From NCBI GenBank assembly GCA_900552125.1, contig URYK01000045.1, positions 1 to 21,122 of the forward strand: DNA of 21,122 nucleotides, read 5' to 3'. Made by a program: the position numbers and the translations under genes. Below, piece by piece: positions 15,544 to 21,122 of the stretch. The notes below the pieces were generated by a model that saw only the letters and a list, made by a program, of their open reading frames with translations, searched no databases and had not been told where the DNA came from. The stretch comes from an uncultured Solobacterium sp. Its GTDB lineage: Bacteria; Bacillota_I; Bacilli_A; Erysipelotrichales; Erysipelotrichaceae. The first letter of the stretch is position 1; each line of letters starts with the position of its first letter.

Positions 15544-16866
15544 ATGATGAAAGCGCTTTCGATTTATTTTGCTTCACAGCTTGTTTATTATCCTGTTATC
15601 ATGACAATTTTTGCGAATGTAAGAGGAGAAAAGCTAAAATTACGGGAAATTGTAACGATATCATTGTCATTTTTTGTTATTGATATTACATCATTTCCTA
15701 CTATCGTGGGAAGAATATTAATACTATTTTTATTATCATATCTCAATAGAAAAGACTTACCGTTATCCTTACATATGTTCAATGGTAGCTTTCCATGGGT
15801 TATTGATAGCATTATTATTAGGACTATTAGTCTTTTTGTTCTTCCAATATTCGGATTAGATTATATTGGTCTAAGTAAAAATGATATATTGTTTATCGTT
15901 GTACAATTGTCTGTGTTACTTGTTTACTTCTTAAGTATCAAAATATCAAAAATCGATTTTAAAACTTTTATTGATATCAGTGAAACAAAATTATTACGTA
16001 AAAAATTAGTTTTTACAGATATTACAATGATTTTTTATTATGTTGTGATTGAATATTTGACTGCAGTAGATTTTGAAGAGAAAGTGCCAACTTTAATCTA
16101 TCGACAATGGTTAGTTTTTTTATATTTTATATTTTTCATTAGTATGCTTGTTTACATGAACCGCACTTACCAAAATAAGCTTGAAAAGGAGATTGCTTCA
16201 GCGCGTGAGCAAGAGCTGCGTTCGCTGTCTGCTTATAGTAAACAGATTGAGGGCTTGTATGAAGAATTACGAGCTTTTAGACATGATTATGCCAATATTT
16301 TAGCCAGTTTGAAAGAGGGCATTGAGCAGAATGATATGGGGATTGTTCGACATATTTATGATTCTGTGTTGATGGATTCAGCTGATTTTATTCAAAATAG
16401 TAAGTTTAACATTGGGCGTTTAGCTAATATCGATGACGATGCGATAAAAAGTTTATTGTCTGCCAAATTTTTGGAAGCTGAGGCTAATCATATTGAGGTC
16501 AATCTTGAAGTTAAAGATAAGATTGGTGCACCAGCAATGCCACTTTTGGATTATATTCGTATACTTGCTATTTTATGTGATAATGCGATTGAAGCTGCGC
16601 TTGAGGCAGAAAATCCAGCCATTACGATTGCTTGTTTTTATCAAGATGATGATTATGTGTTAATTGTGGATAACTCAACTAAAGAAGAAAATATTCCAGT
16701 TAATTTGATTTATCAAAAAGATTATTCAAGTAAAGGGTATGGTCGAGGTATTGGTCTTAAAACAATTCATCAGATGATGAGAAAATATCCTGACTTAATT
16801 GTTCAAACAGATAGTAAAAATTATCATTTTTGCCAAACGATACGTATTAAAAAAGCATTCGACTAA
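15544..16866 (+). CDS. Pheromone-sensing histidine kinase 1 (ComD/BlpH type, HPK10)
   Basis: Membrane receptor kinase, 440 aa, expected to detect a secreted peptide and phosphorylate the regulator encoded just upstream. The N-terminal half (about 1-205) holds six or so hydrophobic segments, followed by a short coiled coil (205-240). The phospho-acceptor is H247 in AFRHDYANILASL, the HPK10 form of the H-box. The ATP-binding part has the N-box DNAIEAALE (N347) and the G-box GYGRGIGL (398-405). There are two in-frame ATGs at 15544 and 15547; the second is better spaced from GAGGGG, so the protein may begin one residue later. Its stop codon lies inside the terminator stem at 16850-16884, which it shares with the convergent pheromone gene. 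Its cytosolic half is very similar to that of the kinase at 18328, while the sensor halves differ. Confidence 0.93.
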   Translation: MMKALSIYFASQLVYYPVIMTIFANVRGEKLKLREIVTISLSFFVIDITSFPTIVGRILILFLLSYLNRKDLPLSLHMFNGSFPWVIDSIIIRTISLFVLPIFGLDYIGLSKNDILFIVVQLSVLLVYFLSIKISKIDFKTFIDISETKLLRKKLVFTDITMIFYYVVIEYLTAVDFEEKVPTLIYRQWLVFLYFIFFISMLVYMNRTYQNKLEKEIASAREQELRSLSAYSKQIEGLYEELRAFRHDYANILASLKEGIEQNDMGIVRHIYDSVLMDSADFIQNSKFNIGRLANIDDDAIKSLLSAKFLEAEANHIEVNLEVKDKIGAPAMPLLDYIRILAILCDNAIEAALEAENPAITIACFYQDDDYVLIVDNSTKEENIPVNLIYQKDYSSKGYGRGIGLKTIHQMMRKYPDLIVQTDSKNYHFCQTIRIKKAFD

Positions 16867-16884
16867 GAAAGTCGAATGCTTTTT
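16850..16884. terminator. Bidirectional terminator between kinase 1 and the pheromone gene
   Basis: AAAAAGCATTCGAC (16850-16863) and GTCGAATGCTTTTT (16871-16884) form a perfect 14-bp stem with a 7-nt loop. It contains the end of the kinase gene (TAA at 16864-16866 is in the loop) and lies 3 nt past the pheromone stop on the other strand. Confidence 0.93.
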
Positions 16885-16886
16885 GC

Positions 16887-17033
16887 TTACGTATGTTTTT
16901 TAGGCTTATTAAAAATTTTAAACCAATTAACAACACCAGTGAGTAGAGTGGTATCTCCTCCAACTGTCTTCTCCAAATCAGCTTCTGTTAAATTCTTAAC
17001 AGAGTTTAATTCTGATAATTTCCATTCATTCAT
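16887..17033 (-). CDS. Double-glycine pheromone precursor (ComC/GSP type), 48 aa
   Basis: Small signal-peptide precursor missed by length cutoffs. The ribosome site is excellent (CGGGAGGAGGTTAAATC, then ATG at 17033). The leader MNEWKLSELNSVKNLTEADL continues EKTVGG, 26 residues ending in Gly-Gly. The mature 22-residue peptide starts DTTLLTGVVNWFKIF and ends NKPKKHT: hydrophobic core, basic tail, the usual form of a kinase-sensed pheromone. The ending K-P-x-K-H resembles the S. gallolyticus gallocin-stimulating peptide as I recall it. It is convergent to kinase 1 and shares its terminator. It is driven by a class II repeat promoter, unlike the bacteriocin and exporter. Export and leader cleavage would be by the C39 transporter at 10657. 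A small bacteriocin is the alternative reading, but size and location favour a pheromone. Confidence 0.88.
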   Translation of the reverse strand: MNEWKLSELNSVKNLTEADLEKTVGGDTTLLTGVVNWFKIFNKPKKHT

Positions 17034-17056
17034 GATTTAACCTCCTCCCGAAGATT

Positions 17057-17123
17057 ATTTTATCAGAAAATATCCTTGGTTAACGCCAAGTTCCTAAGAG
17101 GTCAAAAAAACTTCCTGAAAGGA
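17057..17123 (-). promoter_or_regulatory. Class II LytTR-box promoter of the pheromone gene
   Basis: On the minus strand: TCCTTTCAGGAA (17123-17112), 9 nt, ACCTCTTAGGAA (17102-17091), spacing 21 bp. CGTTAA is at 17085-17080 and the -10 TAAAAT at 17062-17057, 28 nt past the box. The geometry equals class I, but the repeat sequence is different. Confidence 0.82.
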
Positions 17124-17130
17124 CATTTTT

Positions 17131-17197
17131 ACCGTTTACGACGAAAAAACGACCGTTTGCGACTTTGACGGTTTTTTTGATAAAAAAGGATTATAAT
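17131..17197 (+). promoter_or_regulatory. Class I LytTR-box promoter of the immunity-gene operon
   Basis: ACCGTTTACGAC (17131-17142), 9 nt, ACCGTTTGCGAC (17152-17163), spacing 21 bp; CGGTTT at 17169-17174; perfect -10 TATAAT at 17192-17197, 28 nt past the box. It is only 8 bp from the class II box that points the other way, so the two regulators would bind side by side. Confidence 0.85.
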
Positions 17198-17220
17198 ATA
17201 GCTAACAGTGTGAAGGGAAA

Positions 17221-17517
17221 ATGGGAGATATGATGACTGTTGGTATAAAAATTTTTATTAGGGGAATTCTTTCTCCAACGAGCTACCCCGTAAGAGTTTA
17301 CGGGATTAATCAATTCCGATTGTCAAGAAGATTGGTATTTTCAAAGAAAGTCCAGCATCTGGGAAAATGGTATATCACTACAGGCAATCGTTGGTTATGT
17401 CGAACGCGTATGCCATACAGCGAATTCAAAAGGGAATTTGCTAAGCAGTACGGCTTGACTGATGATGAGTTTGAGAAACTTGAATTTACGGTGGATTATT
17501 TATCTTTTTGTGAATAA
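17221..17517 (+). CDS. Small conserved-looking protein of unknown function, first gene of the immunity operon
   Basis: A basic, soluble-looking protein of up to 98 aa with no signal peptide or membrane segment. The start is uncertain: ATG codons at 17221, 17230 and 17233 are in frame; GGGAG at 17223-17227 is best spaced for 17233, which would give a protein starting MTVGIKIFIRGILSPTSYPV. The middle is rich in Arg, aromatic and Trp residues (RLSRRLVFSKKVQHLGKWYI), and the C-terminus is acidic (LTDDEFEKLEFTVDYLSF). I do not recognise a family with certainty; BlpT-like proteins of pneumococcal blp loci are a possibility I cannot test. Its place as first gene after a class I promoter, upstream of two immunity-like genes, suggests a role in bacteriocin response or self-protection. 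Confidence 0.65.
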   Translation: MGDMMTVGIKIFIRGILSPTSYPVRVYGINQFRLSRRLVFSKKVQHLGKWYITTGNRWLCRTRMPYSEFKREFAKQYGLTDDEFEKLEFTVDYLSFCE

Positions 17518-17536
17518 GCTGCCGAAGGAGGACTTT

Positions 17537-17842
17537 ATGGGAAAATTGGTAAAAGAAGACTTGTTAAACGATGTTTATGATCTTGTGCTTTCTGCTGAAA
17601 CTAAGGAAGAAGAACGCCAAGTCTTGCTTGTTTTTAAAAACGCAGTAGAAGCTGGAAAAGATTTTGACGAATCTGTTGTGAATCTTGCTTCTGATTTACG
17701 TAAGATTGGTATCAAAAACATTTCTAAAAAGACAAAAATGAGCCCAAATGTGAATGATTTTTATAAGAAAATTTCAAGCTATGGTTTATTTGAAGAAAAT
17801 CTTGCGCGTGGTTTAGTTGCGACAGGAGTTATTTTCCATTAA
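17537..17842 (+). CDS. Bacteriocin immunity protein, enterocin A immunity-like helical bundle
   Basis: Predicted cytosolic helical-bundle immunity protein, 101 aa, which would protect the cell from a class II bacteriocin. The ATG at 17537 follows GAAGGAGG at good spacing; the longer frame from 17462 overlaps the previous gene and lacks a ribosome site. Sequence features typical of the EntA_Immun family include LLNDVYDLVLSAETKEEERQ, then a stretch rich in charged residues and a C-terminal region MSPNVNDFYKKISSYGLFEE. No membrane segment. It lies 19 nt after the preceding gene, in the operon driven from 17131-17197. No bacteriocin gene is adjacent, so it may be an orphan immunity gene against related strains' peptides. 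Family placement is from pattern, not from a search. Confidence 0.75.
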   Translation: MGKLVKEDLLNDVYDLVLSAETKEEERQVLLVFKNAVEAGKDFDESVVNLASDLRKIGIKNISKKTKMSPNVNDFYKKISSYGLFEENLARGLVATGVIFH

Positions 17843-17872
17843 CATTAGGTAGGAAGACAGGGGAATTTTTAA

Positions 17873-18166
17873 ATGGCAAAATTAAAATGGTTTTCAGGTG
17901 GAAAAGAAAGAAGAGAAGAAGCTATTTCTATTATTGAAGAGCTGATTTCGGATTTACAGACTAATGATTCTGCGGAAGCTTTAAGTAAATTGTTGACATA
18001 TTATCTTAATGAATTTAAAACTAGCGGGACATCATTTCCTTTTCTTATGAATCGTATGAGTATAGAATTGACAGATGTCGTTTTAAGAAGCAAAGTTCAC
18101 CTCACTAAAGAGCAAGGTGAAAAATTTAAGGAACTTAGAAAATTAATGGAAATTAGAATGTTTTAG
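17873..18166 (+). CDS. Second putative bacteriocin immunity protein, 97 aa
   Basis: A short, charged, all-helical-looking protein starting MAKLKWFSGGKERREEAISI, with later segments LSKLLTYYLNEFKTSG, FPFLMNRMSIELTDVV and LTKEQGEKFKELRKL. This pattern is typical of streptococcal and lactococcal bacteriocin immunity proteins of about 90-100 aa, but it is clearly not a duplicate of the gene at 17537. The ribosome site AGGGGAA precedes the ATG by about 8 nt. It lies 30 nt after the previous gene and is closed by the terminator at 18192, so it is the last gene of the class I-driven operon. The target bacteriocin is unknown. Confidence 0.7.
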   Translation: MAKLKWFSGGKERREEAISIIEELISDLQTNDSAEALSKLLTYYLNEFKTSGTSFPFLMNRMSIELTDVVLRSKVHLTKEQGEKFKELRKLMEIRMF

Positions 18167-18191
18167 AAGTTGCTTAAAAATGATATATACC

Positions 18192-18213
18192 AAGGGCTGC
18201 GAGCTCTTTTTTT
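18192..18213 (+). terminator. Terminator of the immunity operon
   Basis: AAGGGCT (18192-18198), loop GCG and AGCTCTT (18202-18208) form a 7-bp stem with one G-U pair, followed by a run of T to 18213. Confidence 0.8.
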
Positions 18214-18327
18214 GTTGCTAAAAATAAGTATACCCAATATTTTATCAACGTGATACAATAAAAAAAGTCACTTTTTTAGATTAAAATCTTTAGATAGTAA
18301 ACAATAAATGAGAAAAGGAAGATTTAA

Positions 18328-19695
18328 GTGAGTATTTTACCTGAGTGCTTAGCCTTTTTAGGAAACTTGCTAAGTCTAATAATATTTGGAATATTATTTC
18401 AAGAAATCACCAAGAACAAACTAAGCATCGCCGAATGGGGGATTTATGGTGTTGGCTTTCATATATGCCTAAGTTTTTTCAATGTGTTGACGCTTCATTT
18501 TTCGAAGATGTTAATGATTTTTGGGAAAGATTTAGCATTGCTTTTTAGTTTAATGTATTTATCTTATCGTCATAAGCCAAGTCTGAAATTTAGGTACCAT
18601 TTGTTTTATGCGCTATATCCTATTACTGTTTTTACCATTCTTCAAAGAAACTACGGTTATTTCTTGTATGAATTTTTAGATATTAAGGTATCGCCGTTTG
18701 AGTCGATGTCTGCAATTATGTTTTCAGTGCAGCTTGTTCCACCGACGCTTTATTATTTGATTTCAAAATGGCTGAATATTGATATTTCAAATGTTAGAAG
18801 GACTCTGGAGAGTTATTTAAAAGTTAAGACCGTAATAGTTATTAATTGTCTAATGGCATTCTATTATTTTGGTTTCGACTTTTTACCTCTAATAATGCCT
18901 TCTGATAGTATAGTTGCTAAAAAAATTCATGAATACGGTTCATTCATATATTTCGTTCTCCTTTTTGCTTTCCTCTTCTATCTTAATTTCCGTCACAGGC
19001 AGGAGCAGAAAAATGAGCTGCTTCGCAATCAGGAAATGGAGGTTGCGGCTTTAGAAAATTATAGTAAACATGTGGAGAGTTTGTACCAAGAAGTACGCAG
19101 TTTTCGTCACGATTATGCCAACGTTTTGATGAGTTTGAAGGTTGGGATAGATCAAGGTGACCTTGATAATATCAAAAAAATTTACGAAGAAATCACAGCT
19201 GACTCAGCAAAGCTGGTCAAAAACAATAAGTTTGACTTGACGCGACTAGCAAATATTTCAGACAGTGCCGTCAAAAATCTCATGTCGGCTAAATTTTTGG
19301 AGGCTGAAAATCGTGGCATTGAAATCAGTTTAGAGGTGGCAGAGCCAATGAAAAATCCAGCTATTCCGTTGATTTCTTATATTCGAATCTTGTCGATTCT
19401 ATTTGACAATGCCATCGAGGCTGCTTTAGAGTCGGAAAATCCCAAAATCGCAGTAGCGAATTTTTACCAAGATGGAGATTTTGTGTTTATCATTGAAAAT
19501 TCGACTAGGGAAAAATCTGTGGATTTATCCAATATTTTCCAGCGCGGGTACTCAACAAAAGGTGAGAATCGCGGTCTGGGTCTTGCGACATTGGTTGATT
19601 TTCAGGATGATTACGAGAATTTGTCAGTTGGAACCAGCAGTTTCGATTACAAATTTACGCAAGTTGTGAGAGTTTATGAGGGGAAAAATGGCTAA
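18328..19695 (+). CDS. Pheromone-sensing histidine kinase 2 (HPK10 type)
   Basis: Second membrane receptor kinase, 455 aa, using a GTG start at 18328 after AAAAGGAAG. The N-terminal half (about 1-222) has six or more hydrophobic segments and little similarity to kinase 1. The cytosolic half is strongly similar: H261 in SFRHDYANVLMSL, N361 in DNAIEAALE and the G-box GENRGLGL (412-419). This points to duplication of a kinase with divergence of the sensor, and so perhaps of the ligand. No direct-repeat box lies upstream; a GTGATACAAT at about 18250-18259 may be an extended -10. Unlike kinase 1 it is not adjacent to a regulator: its stop is followed by a class II promoter and about 600 bases before regulator 2 at 20315. 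All catalytic motifs are intact. Confidence 0.92.
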   Translation: MSILPECLAFLGNLLSLIIFGILFQEITKNKLSIAEWGIYGVGFHICLSFFNVLTLHFSKMLMIFGKDLALLFSLMYLSYRHKPSLKFRYHLFYALYPITVFTILQRNYGYFLYEFLDIKVSPFESMSAIMFSVQLVPPTLYYLISKWLNIDISNVRRTLESYLKVKTVIVINCLMAFYYFGFDFLPLIMPSDSIVAKKIHEYGSFIYFVLLFAFLFYLNFRHRQEQKNELLRNQEMEVAALENYSKHVESLYQEVRSFRHDYANVLMSLKVGIDQGDLDNIKKIYEEITADSAKLVKNNKFDLTRLANISDSAVKNLMSAKFLEAENRGIEISLEVAEPMKNPAIPLISYIRILSILFDNAIEAALESENPKIAVANFYQDGDFVFIIENSTREKSVDLSNIFQRGYSTKGENRGLGLATLVDFQDDYENLSVGTSSFDYKFTQVVRVYEGKNG

Positions 19696-19711
19696 AAAAT
19701 CCAAATTTTGG

Positions 19712-19778
19712 TCATTTCAGGAATGTTTTTTGACCTCTTAGGAATTGGACGTAAAATTGGCTGAAAAAAAGGTATGAT
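19712..19778 (+). promoter_or_regulatory. Class II LytTR-box promoter between kinase 2 and regulator 2
   Basis: TCATTTCAGGAA (19712-19723), 9 nt, ACCTCTTAGGAA (19733-19744), spacing 21 bp. CGTAAA is at 19750-19755 and the -10 TATGAT at 19773-19778, 28 nt past the box. Its second repeat is identical to that of the pheromone promoter. It begins 16 bases after the kinase 2 stop. Confidence 0.8.
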
Positions 19779-19784
19779 AGATAT

Positions 19785-20225
19785 AGTTATCAAAAGATAA
19801 CGACTCAGCTGAAGCAATGAAATTTTATTGAATGTATGTGCCTTTGGGGTTAGTGGTATCATCGTCAAGAAATTGTCATGGCTCCTACTGGATATTGAAG
19901 TTATTGATACCTACTATTTGTTGGAGAATAAAAAGGGAAGATAGTAAGGGTATCATCAAGTATTTTTCCAATTTAGACATCTATTTTCAGGTAATACTTA
20001 CAACTTTTAAAATCATTTTCGGGGGAGATATAGGTGATTTATGCGCTAATGTAATGTTTGTCTGAGAGAAAAATCCATCCATAAAAAGAGAACTGCTTGA
20101 TGTAATAACTTAATAAGAGTGTAGAAATAAAAAAACGGAGTAATCGTATCCTTCATCAACCGTAACGATTTTTCTACTATTTGTTCAGTAATGACAGATT
20201 TTCCATTGTTTATAGCTAGTTTTTG
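19785..20225 (+). other. Region behind a class II promoter without a convincing gene
   Basis: A transcript would start near 19785 and at once form a perfect hairpin, GTTATC-AAAA-GATAAC (19786-19801). No good ORF follows. A frame at 19832-20065 has no ribosome site and odd composition. Another frame (about 19825-19940) reads NVCAFGVSGIIVKKLSWLLL and continues to a stop near 19942, which looks like a small membrane or bacteriocin-like peptide but has only a TTG start. GGGGGAG at 20024-20030 precedes a GTG frame of six codons. A large imperfect hairpin (arms GTAGAAA at 20121 and TTTCTAC at 20171, inner AATCGT/ACGATT) could be a terminator. It is either a decayed gene or a small RNA; no GG-leader peptide was found on either strand. 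Confidence 0.4.
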
Positions 20226-20250
20226 TCCCTATCAATCGATAGGGATTTTT
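20226..20250 (+). terminator. Intrinsic terminator upstream of regulator 2
   Basis: TCCCTATC (20226-20233), loop AATC and GATAGGGA (20238-20245) form a perfect 8-bp stem followed by TTTTT. It would isolate regulator 2 from readthrough from the class II promoter at 19712. Confidence 0.88.
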
Positions 20251-20253
20251 ATA

Positions 20254-20262
20254 TGTTACAAT
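20254..20262 (+). promoter_or_regulatory. Probable extended -10 promoter of regulator 2
   Basis: TGTTACAAT (20254-20262) comes just after the terminator, about 50 nt before the ATG. The -35 position would fall inside the terminator stem and shows no consensus. No class I or II repeat is present. Confidence 0.45.
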
Positions 20263-20314
20263 GATAGATGGTTAATTATGATAAAAAGAAGTTATTGTTT
20301 AAGGGAGAAGAGCA

Positions 20315-21043
20315 ATGATTGACATCTATGTATTGGAGGACAATGTAAATCAGCAATTTCGGATTGAAAGGATGATTGATGAACTACTCGATGAAAATCA
20401 GTGGGACTATCGTCATTTTGAAATATTTAGTGAGCCGTCTCATTTTCCAAATTTTGTTGAGGAATCTTGCCCACAAATTTTTTTCTTAGATATTGATATC
20501 AATGGTGATAATAAAAAGGGAATTGAAGTCGCTAAGAAAATTAGGGAGAAATCTAGAACAGCTACGATTGTTTTTGTTACGACGCATTCCGAGTTTATGT
20601 TGTTGACTTACCGAGCACAGGTTAGTGCACTTGATTTTATTGATAAGGCAGATGAAGACAGTTCGATAAAAATTAATTTAAAAAATTGTTTGCGAAAGGT
20701 CATCGAAAATCAGGCTCTTACGATGCCACAGGAATTTTTTGTATTTGAAAATAATAAAGCTACTATTCGTATTCCGATGGATGAAATTCTTTATTTTGAA
20801 ACAGCTGAAAGTCATCGACTGAAGTTGGTTACAAAGTCGGGACAACGTAATTTTTATGGTTCAATCAAAGAAGTAATGGCTGCTAATCAGACCTTTTTTA
20901 GAAGCCACAAATCGTATCTGATTAATCTTGATAATGTTGTGTGCTTAGATAAAAAGAATAGTTTGGTGCACTTTGTCGGTGGTCAATCTTGCCTTGTTTC
21001 AAAGAAATACATTAAAGAATTAAAGTTGAAAATAGGTGTTTAG
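20315..21043 (+). CDS. LytTR response regulator 2 (ComE/BlpR type)
   Basis: Second receiver-LytTR transcription regulator, 242 aa, paralogous to the one at 14808 along its whole length (compare VLEDNVNQQFRIER with ILEDNITQQFRIER). The receiver has E8/D9, phospho-acceptor D59 in IFFLDIDINGD and K111 in LDFIDKA. The LytTR domain (about 135-240) has ILYFETAESHRLKL, FFRSHKSYLINLDNV and SKKYIKELKLKIGV. The ribosome site AAGGGAGAAG is strong. It is a full receiver regulator, not a receiver-less BlpS-type protein. Its likely partner is kinase 2 at 18328, although a terminator and its own promoter separate them. Differences in the LytTR recognition region from regulator 1 could explain the second class of repeats; this is inference. 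Confidence 0.92.
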   Translation: MIDIYVLEDNVNQQFRIERMIDELLDENQWDYRHFEIFSEPSHFPNFVEESCPQIFFLDIDINGDNKKGIEVAKKIREKSRTATIVFVTTHSEFMLLTYRAQVSALDFIDKADEDSSIKINLKNCLRKVIENQALTMPQEFFVFENNKATIRIPMDEILYFETAESHRLKLVTKSGQRNFYGSIKEVMAANQTFFRSHKSYLINLDNVVCLDKKNSLVHFVGGQSCLVSKKYIKELKLKIGV

Positions 21044-21067
21044 AACATAATAAAAAGTCAGCATATG

Positions 21068-21122
21068 TGTACTGACCCCAAAAAGTTGGACAATAAATTA
21101 TTGAAAGGATTTAGTTCTGTAT
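21068..21122 (+). mobile_element. Left end of an IS3-family element, cut by the window edge
   Basis: TGTACTGACCCC, followed by AAAAAGTTGGACA (21068-21092), is the typical terminal inverted repeat of IS3-family (IS150-group-like) elements of streptococci. It is followed by a ribosome site (GAAAGGA) and what is probably the first two bases of the orfA start codon at the very end. It sits 24 bases after the regulator 2 stop codon. The matching right end is outside the window. Confidence 0.75.

Noticed and set aside
8726..17197. The recurring ACCGTTTACGAC repeats as a CRISPR array or integration sites
   Set aside because: They occur in pairs with 9-bp spacers only, always at a fixed distance from a -10 box and upstream of genes, which fits regulator binding sites and not spacers or att sites.
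19832..20065. 77-codon ORF behind the class II promoter
   Set aside because: No ribosome site before its ATG and a mixed, uncharacteristic composition; I prefer to describe the region as unresolved.

Overview
The window looks like chromosome of a low-GC streptococcus, most likely of the bovis/equinus group. I base this on a streptococcal-type L-lactate dehydrogenase, the tatD-rnmV-rsmA core cluster, and a blp/gallocin-like quorum-sensed bacteriocin locus whose pheromone ends in K-P-x-K-H-T, much like the gallocin-stimulating peptide as I remember it. Species assignment is inference; no rRNA or tRNA is present.

Layout. 1-878 is the tail of an IS3-family element. 955-2143 holds wrecked genes (a CPBP-type membrane protease and a small membrane ORF). 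2319-3287 (minus) is an L-lactate dehydrogenase. 3766-6100 is a cell-wall adhesin (thioester domain, Cna_B repeats, LPSTG anchor) destroyed by three stop codons and two frameshifts, preceded by a perfect 44-bp palindrome. 6237-8564 is the housekeeping cluster tatD, rnmV, rsmA. 8599-21043 is a bacteriocin/quorum-sensing island, and 21068 to the end is the left edge of a second IS3-type element.

The island contains a C39-peptidase ABC exporter and its HlyD-like partner (minus strand), a double-glycine bacteriocin with two cysteines and a co-directional 103-aa protein, a secreted CxxC thioredoxin-like accessory protein, a LytTR regulator plus histidine kinase, a convergent 48-aa pheromone precursor, an operon of three small genes of which two look like immunity proteins, then a second kinase and a second LytTR regulator. 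The regulator-kinase-convergent pheromone arrangement matches comE-comD-comC of S. mutans.

The main observation is regulatory. Seven promoters share one geometry: two 12-bp direct repeats exactly 21 bp apart, a CGTTWA-like hexamer 5 nt downstream, and a -10 box 28-29 nt downstream of the repeats. They fall into two sequence classes. Class I (ACCGTTTACGAC type) drives the exporter, the bacteriocin, the three-gene operon, a 29-aa peptide gene and an apparently ORF-less transcript. Class II (ACCTCTTAGGAA type) drives only the pheromone gene and another ORF-poor transcript between the second kinase and second regulator. With two paralogous kinase/regulator pairs present, this suggests two sibling circuits with separate DNA specificities, one making signal and one making effectors. 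The pairing of regulators to boxes is inference.
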